A stretch of DNA of 64,000 nt from Plantago ovata (GCA_028274465.1 CM051457.1:69042496-69106495); one strand, 5' to 3'; counted from the stretch's first letter, positions 36,701 to 49,463 are shown. Numbers and translations are program-made. The notes: generated from the sequence alone by a model not told the origin.

Positions 36701-39365
36701 CTGGATTAAGTTCCTTGTCAGGTATCTCCGCACAAATAACATTATCAATTTCACTCACATCCAAGGACCTATCATTCCTGTCTATCCACAGTAGAATATG
36801 GGCATGTGGTAAACCACGCTTCTGAAACTCAACCGTGTAGACAACTGCAAATGATAGGAAAACGATATATGTTATTAATACGCATAACACATATATAAAC
36901 TGTTCCATTAATGTTTCTATAAAAATATTTAAACAAAATGGTACCTGCTATTGCCTTTCCAAATATATTTTCAGTCTTCATGTCCTTAATTAGCTGATCC
37001 AACTTCATCTTGAAAACACGACATACTATATCCGGTCGGTCTTCTGGTCTCAGTCCCCTTGCTTGAACAAAGCATGTAATCTCAGGCCATTTAGGATTAC
37101 ACGTGAACGTAATAAATAAATCAGGATACTTCAAGCTTTTGCATATTGCCATGGTGTCCTGAAAATTCTGGACCATATACCTAGGACCACTGACAAATGT
37201 CGAAGGCAACACCAACCATTTACCTATCATCGAAGCCTCGTCAGTCGGATCAATGTCTCCTCTTCGAATAGCATCCTCAATCGACTTATAATTATCTGCC
37301 CTCAATAATTTTTGATTTCTTGTAATGAAAGATAATCGTTGGGACTCCATCATCATGTATCCATCAACCAAGAATTGTTGGTATAGCTTCCTACCCATAA
37401 GAATTGTTTGAGCATCGTCTTCACAGTCAAACATCCTATAGCACAAAAACTCCTTAGGGGTTATATGCTCTCTCTTAATTGTACTACGATCATGAAGCTT
37501 GATCTCCGTATGATATCCATCTTCTCCGTAAGGAAACAATAAAGGATATTGTAATGGAAGATATGTAGCATGCAATTCTGAGATACGCTTCAAATTATTA
37601 TTACGTTCTTCAAGAATTATATCACGGGGTTCCATTTCCATCTCGTCATTACCTGAAATAATATTAACAGCTTGTGAATATCAAAATTTAAATTGACACT
37701 CTATGTACATATGTGATTTTCCAGTACGAAATAAAAAAGTCGTAATAAATCATATATATTCAAGGAAGTCAAACAAAAGAATCTCATACCAACAATAAGT
37801 GCAACAACTTCATTACATGTCGGTAGATCATACATCCTTCCATCACGTGTTCTCTTACCAATGAGCCTTAATCGCACATTACTATTATGATCGACCTTGA
37901 ATCGTTCGACGGCCATACGAAAACTCTTAGCCAGAGTGTTATGTTCATCTAACATTTTCTTAAGGTCGGATACAACGGAATCAATCGCCCGAGATTTACG
38001 ATTCTTACTACACAATCAAAAAGAATAAAATTGCTGCTCAATGAGTGAAATAAATGAGATAAGTCATACTACCAAGAAATAAAATAAACTAAAATAATAA
38101 ATTGACTAATTGCAATGACAAACAAATTTACCTTTGGGCACTAATTCTATCTTGCACCTCATCCTCACCGCAATGCATGTATAACTGTGGAAACTTGGGT
38201 GATTCTCCTTCTGGCGGCAACAAACTACCCGCCAAATGATAATTACTTCCGCCAAGACGATATGTATACGGACCACGTCCATCATTGACCGACGTATCTT
38301 GATGTCCAGCCATAGAAGTAAAAGCAAACATCATATTGTAATCACGGTTGTTATCAATAAATTTTTGACTATCCACGTGCCTTCCATGTAAAAGATCATC
38401 TAGCAGCCTAGGAGGAGGTCGTACGCGAGGCAACTGAACTTTACCACGGTTGCAATACAGACTGAATTCAGGATTTCCATTAGATGAATTTTTCACCTTT
38501 TCAGCAAACCACATTAGAGCACCACAAAATGGACACTTATATGTTGGATCACCCAAATCCTCATACGCTGAATGCATGATAAGAACAATTTATAAATATA
38601 CTAAAATGTGAATAAGCATTATGAAAATGAAACATATTAGAGTGCATATCTTTACCAACAACATCAACACCAACAGTCCGTCTAGCTATCAACTCATTCT
38701 TCTTTTTATTGCGAAACATTGCTACTTTCCATTTTTCCTGTACAACAGCAACAGAAGAAGACTCTGGAATGTCTAGCGATACACCTCTAATCAACTTAAT
38801 TGCATATTTATCAAGAAGCATATCTATACGTAAATTATATATCTCCAAACAATATTTTATCTCAACCGGTGCAGTAATACCTACAATATAAAAATATCAA
38901 TGAGACCAAATTTAAAAGATTAAACGCAACATGATAATACAAAATAATTTGGCTTACAGTATTGAAGATTAGGCTCACTATAAGAAATGAGATGGTTCGG
39001 ACGTGATGTCAACATGCGTTTGTTCTGTCGAACAACCCGTCTATTGAGTCTATTGAACTTGGTCACTGCTCTATAAGCTTTGTCGGATGTACCTTTAAAT
39101 ACAATTGTTAGAAATCACGATGAAGATAGAATAAGATGAGTATAATTATAGAGATCATATTAAATTCTCAATTAAATTTACCGTTGTCGGTTGATACCAC
39201 ATCGATACTTCTCATCTCATGCGCTATATCTCTCCTTAGGCTCTCAAGTGCCTCTACATCTAGCACAGATCTTCTCTTTGGAGCGCAGGACGTAGAAGAC
39301 AAAGAACCATGGAACAAAGTATTTCCTACAACATTAACAATACATTTGAATTACTAAAATATATA

Positions 39366-39457
<92 letters not shown>

Positions 39458-41271
39458 GTAGAATTCCATTGTGGGTGAGTAGCAACTAATTACCATTGGT
39501 AACGCGGCTTGGCGGAGATATAACAGTATTAACTTCATCCAGAGAGCTCTCTGGAGAACTCTCGAGTATAAAGAACTGCACAGATTCATGTGAAGGCGTC
39601 GCCCTATATGTTGGGGTAATAGGGCCAGGGTACGGGGAATTGTGGTGGCGAACAAACGGTAAGGAGGACTTAGAAGCAACCGAAACTTGAACATTAGTGG
39701 ATCCAACCACACCAGGACTTGAACAGTTGTCAATGAGGACACTTGATATAGGATATTGTAAAGGAAAAGTACCTACGGATATAGGAGCATAACCTGGCGG
39801 TGGAGGCATACAGGGTCGTGTGACATTATATGGAATTCCATGCGGTTGTGTAGGATTGTAATATTGCGGAATAATGACATGTCCGGATGAATTGGCCTTC
39901 AAATTCGATGTTGCCCCGTACATCGAACTTGCTATAAATCCACGAATGTCAAAATCAAGTTATTGGAATTCCATTAAACGTTGAACATGCTACTACTAAT
40001 TAAAGACATTCACTAATATAAATTTTATTTACGTGAAAAGTAAAATGAAATGATATTATCATACCAGTGCCAACAATGGACAATGAGTTAATTCGATTTT
40101 CATCTTGAGTAACAGTGTTGACGGAAGATTGAGATAGATGTCTCAACGAATAGTCAATACTACTACTCACATGAACATCAACCAATTTAACTAAAAAAAC
40201 AAACTTACAATACGTTAGACATAATCCAAATCTTATCCAGAACAACACATAATGTGGAGTATCTCCATACAGAAAAACATACCGTTTGTAACGTCACTAG
40301 GCGGCGATAAGCTATCATTCACTCTTAACCTTTTTTTGGATTTAGTGACTTTGCGTGATGAATTTGTATTCGAATTGCTCCCTGCTTCTATTATAGAACA
40401 TGTTGTAAAAATCAAAGTGACAATATAATTACAGCCGGAGCAAAAGCAAACATTACTCGATTAGCATCATTTTCTAGCTGAAAAATCAAACAAACAATAT
40501 ATGAGACATAATCATAATTTCAGAAAAAACCATATATATAACTAATTTGACTACTTAAAAGAAACCACATACCATTTGTGATATCACTAAGTGGTGATAA
40601 GTTCCTAACACTATTGTCTCTTGTCCTCTTCGATGTAATCACACCACCAGAAGCTCCATTAACATTGTTCGAATGAGAAGTAGCATTAACACTATTTTCA
40701 GAATTTTCTATAGAAATTCGCCTATCATTAGGATTAGACCTCTTGCGATTAGTATCCATGGAGAAATCTGTATGCATAAATTGATTAAGAGATGACAATA
40801 AATTAGAAACATACCAGTGAAATTGATTGGTGATGAGATACAGACTATTATTAGAAACATACCAGTGAACGGTGATGAGATAATTTCATTCTCATCTTGA
40901 GTACAATTATTGATAGAGGGTCAAGAAAGATGTCTCGAAGAATGATTAGAATCAACATAATCACTTCTATGAATTACATTAGAATTGAAGGGAGTAGCTG
41001 AAAAAGATATCAAACAATTTATGAGACATAATCAAAATTTCAGCAAGAACCAATTTATATGACTAACTATAAGAAAACACATACCATTTGTAATATCACT
41101 AAGTGGTGATAAGTTCCTAACACCATTGCCTCTTGGCCTCTTTGATGTAATCACACCATCAGAAACTCCATTAGTATTGTTCAAATGAGAAGCTGCATCA
41201 CAACTATTTTCAGTATTTCCAGTATAAATTCGCCTATCATTACAATTGGACGTCTTGCGATTAGTATCCAT
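33746..41271 (-). pseudogene. Helitron RepHel (rolling-circle initiator plus PIF1-type helicase), broken
   Basis: A multi-exon gene on the minus strand. N-terminal exons are repeated modules (41271-39486). Then come the zinc-finger-like region (YKCPFCGALMWF, about 38545), the Helitron-like N domain (LQYPLLFPYGEDGYH, about 37550), the HUH nuclease motif GLPHAHILLW (about 36815), the twin Tyr region (about 36313 and 36302), and the PIF1-like helicase with Walker A GYGGTGKT (about 35205), Walker B IIWDEAPM (about 34965), INKSQGQSL (about 33945) and YVAFSRV (about 33860); stop at 33746. Lesions: one-base loss between the two catalytic Tyr codons (36308-36312), frameshifts near 36028, 35930 and 35660, and a stop at 35274-35276 just before the helicase. 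The intact protein nicks and unwinds DNA in the nucleus. This copy cannot. Confidence 0.92.
39369..39450 (+). repeat. (TA)n microsatellite in a RepHel intron
   Basis: About 82 bases of TA dinucleotide, inside an intron of the RepHel pseudogene. Its length may be unreliable. Confidence 0.95.
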
Positions 41272-42989
41272 GGAGAAACCTGTATGCATAAACTGATTAA
41301 GAGATGAAAATAATTTAGAGAAATGTATCCGTCGAATAAGCAGCAAATTAAAATCAATGATCTATACACACAAACAGATCTGCCATTGACATTTTCGTTC
41401 TAAATATGTCATTGATACTGAATAATAAACACATGCATAATTACTATTGCTACTTACTAAAATTACTTTGCAAATCTTGGAATATGCACGTGAATATATA
41501 TGCTAAGTATATAGTAGATTTGAAAATAATCAACACCGAATTAAATCAAACATTGCATCAAAAAACATTCAGGTGTAAACATGATCTATCAAATTCGAGT
41601 GAACTTTGAATACGTAACCAATAATAATTTTTGAAATCCTAATTTACTTATATGGCCGGTCTTGTGTACGTATGATGTTAATAAATTACATTGTTTAGCA
41701 AATTGCCTCTTATCGAGTAATATAATTTAAAGACCTTTCATAAGTTAAAACAAAATGACAAAACTCGATGAATTTCTAAAAGTTGATGGATGATGAAGTG
41801 TATGCAGATGAATGATCAAGTTATGAAGCTCATAAAAATCGAACATTGGATATGCTGAAGAATTAGTAAAAATCCATATATGTGCATAAGAATTAGTAAA
41901 AGAACTTTCGTTATGTACGAATTATATATTGTCAATAAAAATTCGATACAACGATACAATGGAACAATGTTCGTTCCAAGAAGTCTTTATCAAGATATTA
42001 TAAGCTTTTAATTATTCCAAATTAACATGATCATAAGCCATAGAAAAATAACTTCCACCATCAATTTACAAATTAAAAGTCTTATTCAATTTCAAAGTGC
42101 ATAATACATAATTAAAATTTAACTAAATCATCTTTAATACTACGAATACAACTCAAATTCAATAACATACGGGTTCTCCAACTTCATCGATTCAATGCTA
42201 AAAAACAACTCCAAAGTCTCAAGCCTGTGCAAATTCAACACCACCATATCAAAAAGTAGTGTAGATTATCTGATTCCTTAACGACTTGACGTAGACTACA
42301 ATCGACCTCACCTACTAAAAAAAGAAAAAAGAGAGAAGAAAAAACATAGAAACACAAATATTGAACAATGATGTATCCTTGCTACCTCAACATGGCCATA
42401 TACTACTTCAAAACGCAAAATGGGTGATAAAAAACAGCAAATCACCAGCAATATCCAAAATGTTATGGTTCGACATGACCATATAGACGCAATATCAAAT
42501 CAGTCCAAAAACAAAATTTAAACAAACATGTCCAACTTAAAACCTTAAACACCAAATTGTTCAATATAAGTTCAAAGGGAAATTACCCAGTAAAACGCGG
42601 CGTGTTCGAATTCTGATCGCTTTTACGCGAGAAAGGGATGGAAGAAGCAGGCAGGGATAGATAGAATTTGGTAGGGAAAAGTGCTTTCTTGGACTTGTTC
42701 CCAAATGAGACCTAAGAAGGAAGTGGAAGATCAACTGATTGGAGAGTGGAGAAGAAGTCCATTGCACTAATCGATCCTATTCTTTCAAGAAGATAGATCA
42801 ATCAGACTCGACCTGCCTTCCAACATTCCACCCATATGAAAGGACTTTTTGTTGGATTTATGCCGCCGCAGCTCAATTTGTTGAAATCTCACCCCTCTTG
42901 CTCACAGTCACACTACCTTTTATGGTAAGAAGACCCTACCGGGCTAGTTAGTACACCTAGAGAATGAGTTCAGGTCCTCATGAAAAAAA
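41272..42989 (-). other. RepHel 5' region and intergenic space within the Helitron
   Basis: AT-rich DNA between the RPA-like gene end (42990) and the first RepHel exon (41271). I see no coding pattern. The 42560-42960 part is less AT-rich and could hold the RepHel promoter and leader, but no clear element supports this. Confidence 0.5.
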
Positions 42990-45580
42990 TTATTTTTCCA
43001 TTTTGATAACCTTAATCCTGCTGCTCGATTTCCGAGTACCAAGGGTGTTGACATCCTCATCATCACTATCAGAAGATGAAGTACGTTTGCGAGGTGTGAC
43101 GAAGCCTTCAGTATCATTGCTAGCATTTTCAGGTCCATCTAGAACCACCTTTTCCTTGCCCTTCCCTACAATCGAATTGTACTTAAAATCGGACACGCCA
43201 TTCTGGTATATTAGAGAATAAAACAAAGAGTTAGGATATTGTAACATCTCATAATAAGATAATCATAACATTAACAATAATACTAATTTTCCATAATAAT
43301 AATAATTCGTTTTATTCTACGAATGACACCAGAAAATACCTCAATGCTAATGTTAACGTACTCCCTCAGAATATCAACATCATCGGTCATCACATCAATG
43401 CTAAAGTCTTTAAACTTGTCACCCTTCAAGTTATACTCCGTGATTCTCACTTTAGTAAGGTAATCACGGTGCAACATCACGGAGAAGTCCATTGGTACAT
43501 ATCCTCATCATCCTCCTGTTTGACAGACATATCAAATAAAATGACAAACACGCTCTTGATGCTTATAGATAAATATAGATATATAGATGGAATAAATATA
43601 CCTCTTTCCATTCATCATAAACCTGCTGGCATGTTTTCTTGATAAACTTCATCATCATTTCTTCAAACACAACAACGTAAATTCTCTCTTCCTTAGCACC
43701 TCTAGCTATGAATTTCACTCGGAACCTATATTTGATAATAAATAAAAATTTAGATCATAAATCAATTGATTAAATAAGTATATGGAAAATATCATATAAA
43801 CTTGATGAAGTTAATGGAGATTACTTGGGAATGAGAACTTTGATTGGCTGACCAGCACACTTGATGCTATTGCACGGTTCACCAACTTGAGACTTCTTCG
43901 CATTTCCATTGCACGAAGAGCACGACATATAATACCAAGGAGACATCTCATCAACCTTTTGAAAGAAAACAAACGTGATGTAGGAACCAGCCTGTCCAAA
44001 CCAAATTTATTTCATAAGTTTTACTCGAAAAATTATAAATGATATTGTACATCTTCACTCAAACCTAATAGAACGTACCATCGTGCAATTCTTAATTTGC
44101 CTAGCAGTCATGTGTATGTCCATGTTGAGCCACTCATCAGGTCTTAATGACCTAGGGTCAGCAGTGAGATACGTGACCGAATTACCTTCATTGTCCTTTT
44201 TCCTAAAACAATTTAAACTCGACATTAGCTATGAAGGATATAAGATATCAATTTAACTTTATGTAACCTACAAATTAACTCACTTTATGTTGAAATCATG
44301 GAATTCAGGAAGATCAACATTGATGTAAAGCTTGGTTGCATGATAAGCGGTTTGAACACGTGTCTCATCTGTTTTGACATAAAATTTGAACTCATAAATC
44401 TTAAACTTATAAATCCATAAATGTTCAAGCGCATGGGTTAGAAAGACTTTTTACTTACTAAGATATGAACTTTTAAGAGCAAATTGAAGAATAATAACAA
44501 TTCCCGGTTCAATATTTCCGCTAGCAGGGGCCAACTCAATGATCTTATCAGCATAAGACTCCCATAGGACAACCTTAATAGTAAAATTGCTATAAAAAAT
44601 AAAAATATATTTATAAGCTAGAAAACAACATATTAGCTATTAAAGTATACTGTATTTATACTAAAATAGGTACCTATCGTCTCGAAGCTCAACATCAATT
44701 TTGCGAGCACGCATCTTCTCGACAAAGGTAACATCACTTCTACTCGTGACTTGTCCAATAACATTTGTATGATATAGGAAGGGAGGAGGTACGGGATACA
44801 ATGGTTTTAGACAGAGCTCATAAACAAAGTATAACATTGATTGATTAAAAGGCTGTGATAGATTGCAAGAGTGTACAAATTAGAAGTTCATGAGCTAAAC
44901 GACCAAATAATACGGTACATATACATTTGAAAATAGTGGAGCAACACAGCATACACATAAAATTTAAAAAGAATGTTGCACATGCAAATCAATAAGTATA
45001 AATTTTCGAAATGACATATACATATATAATTTATACTACTGAACAAATTAAGATATGAGTAAGTAGAACATCTCACCAACATAAAACGTGGATCAGAATC
45101 GTTGATGTCACGATAAGCAACCAAATTGATAACGTTAGTCAGAATGTTGAGATCCCGCCTACACTGGGTAACTTCAGCACCATAACACATCACGAGCCTT
45201 GCCCCGTGATTGACCCTCCCCCTCTGATACTTTGGTGGAGTATTTTCCTCCATATCAAACTTGCTGATTCTATATGTTTCTCCCTCCTTAAGCCTTTTGG
45301 TTAAAAACTTCAACATTCTCTTCGAAGACGTGCCTTGAATCAAAGGTGTCCTATATGATTAAAACAAAACACAAATTAGTGCTTGTTACTACAAACGACA
45401 AAACATACTAAAGGAACGCATAATAATAATCACCTCATTATCAACTAAAATAGCCTCAACCCTGAGTGGGTTCTTATTTGTATCCAACGAATTCCAAAGC
45501 TTGATAACCTTAACGGTGACGGTGAAAAGCTCGACACCCTCCATCTCCTTCTTAATATCCTTAAGAGCGATTGAATTCAT
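42990..45580 (-). pseudogene. RPA70-like (replication protein A large subunit) gene of the Helitron
   Basis: The ATG at 45580 opens MNSIALKDIKKEMEG. Exon blocks with GT/AG borders: 45580-45434, 45350-45077, 44852-44674, 44589-44459, 44368-44284, 44202-44079, 43991-43825, 43725-43612, about 43512-43340, about 43208-42990. The fold order fits plant RPA1/DUF223 proteins: OB-type segments (FTVTVKVIKLWNS; IKVVLWESYADKI), then a Cys-rich zinc ribbon (CSSCNGN..EPCNSIKC, about 43900), then a C-terminal tail with a basic patch (TPRKRTSSSDSDDE). RPA binds single-stranded DNA, and plant Helitrons often carry such a gene. A frameshift near 43490 probably breaks the ninth block, so I call it a pseudogene, though the lesion could be a misjudged splice site. 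Confidence 0.85.
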
Positions 45581-45654
45581 CTTTTTCTCTTTTTTTTTGT
45601 TCGACTGATTACAGTTTTGTATGGTTAAGATTTTGCATTAGAGTCTGAGACCCA

Positions 45655-45665
45655 AGCACATATAT
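45655..45665 (-). promoter_or_regulatory. TATA box of the RPA-like gene
   Basis: Minus-strand CACTATATATATGTG about 75-90 bases before the ATG at 45580, with a C/A-rich leader between. Confidence 0.5.
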
Positions 45666-45674
45666 ATAGTGAGA

Positions 45675-45771
45675 GTTTTGGCATATATATCGTTTTGGCA
45701 TATATATCGTTTCTTTGGGAATATATATTGTTTTCTTTTTGGCACATATATTGGTTTTGACATATATATCG
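45675..45771 (-). repeat. Short tandem array of a TATA-containing 17-bp motif
   Basis: Five imperfect copies, plus-strand TTTTGGCATATATATCG, directly upstream of the RPA-like gene promoter. Copies 1 and 2 are identical and adjacent; later ones diverge. Confidence 0.8.
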
Positions 45772-46135
45772 TTTCCGTATATAAGTTGGCACGAATATGA
45801 AGTCATAAAAATGCAAAAGAATAATTAAATTGATTATGCAGAATTTAAAGCAATCAAACGAATTTTTAGGAAGATACTAACCAAGGATTCAGTCAAACAA
45901 AATCCTTTAAAATTCAAGTGTTTTAAATACAGAAAGAATTGAGAATCAATACCATAATTTGCGCGCAAGCGTGTAGTTAAACACATTGCTTTATTTAAAC
46001 AATTTATTAAAGATGGAAGGTCTACGCCCTATGCGTACTTCCACAAATTTGAAAAATTCGACTTCGAGTATTAAACGTAAAGCATATTAAATCAAGTACC
46101 AGTATCAAATGTTATCAATAATAAACGATTAAAAA

Positions 46136-46206
46136 GCTATGGCCGAGTGGAATGTAGTGAGTTTCATCATCCTCACCACTCGGTTTCAATTCTCCCCGAC
46201 CACAGC
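46136..46206 (+). other. tRNA-like cassette 1
   Basis: A-box match TGGCCGAGTGG (46140-46150) and a degenerate B box GGTTTCAATTC (46182). The ends GCTATGGCC and GACCACAGC are near-complementary, an internal CCGAGTGG/CCACTCGG stem is perfect, and TTTT follows directly. There is no recognisable anticodon arm. Confidence 0.55.
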
Positions 46207-47020
46207 TTTTAGTTATGGATTTTTTTTTATCATACGGTGGATTCTAAATCGAGATTTTGTTAACTACTTCACATAAATAAATAGACAACTTATTTAAATA
46301 TATAGCAATTGTCAAGAAATATAATTAATTTTTAATGAAAAAAAGCATTGAACGTGACAATGAGTCTATAATCTATTGTCTAAGATCACATTTGTTACAA
46401 AACCATGCACACTTCACTCACATAAACAAATATTTTCTAGACCTAAAGTATAAAATTTGGTACATTCCAAAGTAATGATCAAACGTAATGTTGACACTAA
46501 ACATGCTAGCAAATTGTAAAAATCATACAACATAAATTACCATGTGAAGTAGGATAGTTCTAGAAGTTTAGTAATGCAAAATAAGGTGTAAACATGAATA
46601 ATGAATAATTATAAATAAAATAAAATTGATATATCATACATCTACGTCTTCATCCAACGTGATATTTCATACGTCTACGTTTTTATTGAGAAATACTTAA
46701 TGAATCAAAATAATCGTAAATAAACTTGAATAATTCAAAAAAAGTAAACATGAATAGTGAAAATTCTAATTAAATGAGATATCATACGTCTACGTCTTCA
46801 TCCAACAATGGAAGACTAATAACGGCCCTGAAATAACTCGCCTTAGTATATATGTTAGTCTCAAAATCAGCAAGACATGCATTGCACGTTATAGTGAGTC
46901 TATCCTCTGGAAGTGGAAGCTAATGATCATATTTGAAAAATCCGACTTCGATTATTAAACTTAAAGGCATATTAAATAAAGTATCAGTACCAAATGTTAT
47001 CAATAATGAACGATTAAAAA

Positions 47021-47090
47021 GCTGTGGCCGAGTGGAATGTAGTGAGTTTTATCATCCGCACCACCTGGGTTCAATTCCCTCCGACCACAG
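47021..47090 (+). other. tRNA-like cassette 2
   Basis: A box TGGCCGAGTGG (47025-47035) and B box GGTTCAATTCC (47068-47078) with tRNA-like spacing. The ends CTGTGG and CCACAG pair. TTTT follows 3 bases later (AATTTT). Confidence 0.6.
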
Positions 47091-47753
47091 AATTTTAGCC
47101 ATGGATTTTATTTTTATTTTTTATAATACGGTGGATTCTAAAAAGTGAGTCTATCCTCTATTGTCTAAGATCATATTTGTTACAAAACCATGCACACTTC
47201 ATTCACATTATTGATAAAATTTGGTAGATTCCAAAGTAATGATCACAAAGTAATGTTGACACTAAACATGCTAGCAAATTGTAAAAAAACATACAACATA
47301 CATTACCATGTGAAGTAAAATATAGCTCTAGAAGTTTAATCATGGAAAATAAGGTGTAAACATGAAAAATGGATAATTATAAATAAATAAAATTGATATA
47401 TCATACATCTACTTCTTCATCCAACATGAATAAATCAACGTGGTATATCATACGTCTACGTCTTTATTGAGAAATACTTAATAAATCAAAAAAATTGTAC
47501 CACGGCTAACTCGGTCAAAAAATTTCTTTTTAATATCTTCCAGTATTTTGTCCCAAATCGAATCCACCATAATGTACAATAGAACTTCGATGTGTTGCTT
47601 GATAATTTCAAATTTTAAACATTGGCCAACAATGTTATAGTCATATAATTAACATCAAATTTATGTGATTGGTCACACAGCCGGTAAATTACATTCAAAC
47701 TAAAAATATACATTGAATATTGAATAATCAGACGAACAACCGTAGCTACATAT

Positions 47754-48459
47754 CTAATTATCAGCAAAACACCTATAGCAAAAATCATCATCAACAAAAA
47801 CTAACTCTGGAATACAATGAATACAACAAAACTTAGGAATACAAAATTTAGTAATCAACACGCCATCATATAATTTGCAAACTCCTTCCAATACCGTTTC
47901 TTTACATTTATTCAAATACAACAACCATCCAGGAATCGAAACAATCTTGGCTAAGAGTAATAATCCATCTTCTCTAATATCTTGGTCGTTATTCAACATT
48001 TTAAAGATACATGTCGCGTAATTGGACATTGGATGATTCACTTCTATTAAAATGTCTAGCAAAGGTTGTACTCGATGGAAGGTCTTGTACTCGAAAACAT
48101 CAACCTTAAAACAAAAATAAAATATAATTAGCGAATGTATAATAGAATACGGATTGAATAAGAATAAAAAAATACATACAATTCAATGATATTAGGTAAA
48201 ACTTACAATTAGCATCGCGAAATAGAAATCAGGACTGACTACGAATTGATTAGTGATAATTGCAAGATCAAAGCTTTCGTAAAAGCATCCAACGTCAAAA
48301 ACAATTTAAGCAAGAAGATTAGACTAATCAATGAGTGAACAATTTAATCAGAATACAAAAACAATGATAAAAACTAACCCAATTAGCATCGAGCTTCATT
48401 TGTTCAGTAATACCGTGCAATTCATCATCTCGGAAAACCAAAGACAAATCTGAAGACAT
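47754..48459 (-). CDS. Three-exon gene of unknown function in the Helitron 5' region
   Basis: Exon 1 runs 48459-48379 (ATG, 27 codons, starts MSSDLSLVFRDDELHG) to a GTTAGT donor. Exon 2 runs 48323-48207 (39 codons) between TTAG and GTAAGT. Exon 3 runs 48104-47754 (117 codons, AAG acceptor, TAG stop). All joins are in phase 0. A TATA box (minus TATTATATATAGTC, about 48495-48508) lies about 40 bases upstream. One in-frame TAA occurs early in exon 2 (about 48306-48308), so it is either a young pseudogene or has another acceptor. The protein has Leu-rich helices (LLLLAKIVSIPGWLLYLNK) and a Cys-rich C-terminus (KFCCIHCIP..DDFCYRC) that could bind metal. I do not recognise the family. It may be a captured host gene or a Helitron accessory gene. 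Confidence 0.55.
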
Positions 48460-48895
48460 GAGACCCGGTGGAGAAAACAATGTGCTTATGAAGGACTATA
48501 TATAATAGATTGATTAGGGTTTTCATCAATGGAATAATTAACTAGTTAGTCAATCAACATAATTAAAATCGCCCGCAATTAATGCATAACGTGTCTAGCA
48601 TATATTATCTATATTTAGAATACTCACCAAGAAATAATTAAAAGCCCTAAATAAATCGCCCGAAAACAATGATTATTGCTTAATTTGAATTTAAGTAGAA
48701 ATTACTCACCAAAATAAAGCAAAAAATTTAAACATTCCATATATTTAGATTTTCAGCATTGATGAGGCGTGTATGGAATGAAAGGAAAGACAATAAAATT
48801 TAAGACTTAACAAAATAACTTATAGAAATTGTTACGAACAAAAATATTAAATCAAACACCAATATTTAATGTTGTCAATAATGAACGATTGAAAA

Positions 48896-49463
48896 GATGT
48901 GGCCGAGTGGAATGTGGTGATGCTCATGATATATGCCACTCAGGTTCAATTCCCTCTGGCCATAGCTTTTTTTTTTTTTTTTTAATCATATGATATATTC
49001 GATTAGTCACAGCTTTAATAATTAATATTCTAGAGTAATTGTTACGGAAAAAACTTAATTGTTAATAAATAAAATTAAAAGCATAAAATATTAAATCAAA
49101 CACCAATACTTGATGTTGTCAATAATGAACGATTGAAAAGTTGTGGCCGAGTGGAATGTGGTGATGTTCATGATATATGCTACCCGGGTTCAATTCCCTT
49201 TGGCCATAGCTTTTCTTTTTTTTATTTTAATTAAATGACTTATTCGATTAATCACTTATTTAATAATTAATAATCTAGAGTAATTGTTACGGAAAAAAAC
49301 TTAATTGTTAATAAATAAAATTAAAAGCATAAAATATTAAATCAAACATCAATACTTGATGTTATCAACAATGAACGATTGAAAATCTGTGGCCGAGTGG
49401 AATTTGGTGATGTTCATGATATATGATATATTCCACTCGGGTTCAATTCCCTCTGGCCACAAC
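48896..49463 (+). repeat. Array of three tRNA-like cassettes (3, 4 and 5), period about 245 bp
   Basis: Cassettes lie at 48896-48966, 49140-49210 and 49386-49463. Each has A box TGGCCGAGTGG (48900, 49144, 49390) and B box GGTTCAATTCC (48943, 49187, 49440), about 43 bases apart as in a real tRNA (50 in cassette 5, which has a short internal expansion). Each ends with CCATAGC or CCACAAC followed at once by four or more T. Each is preceded by the same leader, CAATAATGAACGATTGAAAA (CAACAATG in cassette 5). In cassette 5, CCGAGTGGAAT pairs perfectly with ATTCCACTCGG. The acceptor and anticodon arms of a true tRNA do not form, so these are tRNA-like, not tRNA genes. Confidence 0.7.

Larger units (their letters stand above)
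46040..47500 (+). repeat. Tandem duplication of about 0.9 kb, each unit with one tRNA-like cassette
   Basis: Unit 1 (about 46048-46900) and unit 2 (about 46930-47480) share the leader (GACTTCGA..TATTAAAC..CATATTAAAT), the tRNA-like cassette, and a downstream block (CATGCACACTTCA, AACATGCTAGCAAATTG, CATACGTCTACGTC). Unit 2 has deletions relative to unit 1. No ORF is conserved. Confidence 0.8.

Noticed and set aside
48495..48509. Alternative Helitron 5' end (minus TCTATTATATATAG at 48509)
   Set aside because: It fits a TC start preceded by A, but sits as a TATA box 40 bases before a gene start, and the cassette array continues beyond it.
46136..49463. True nuclear tRNA-Leu or tRNA-Ser genes at the five A-box/B-box cassettes
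   Set aside because: The boxes fit but no anticodon arm or normal 7-bp acceptor stem forms, so I call them tRNA-like only.
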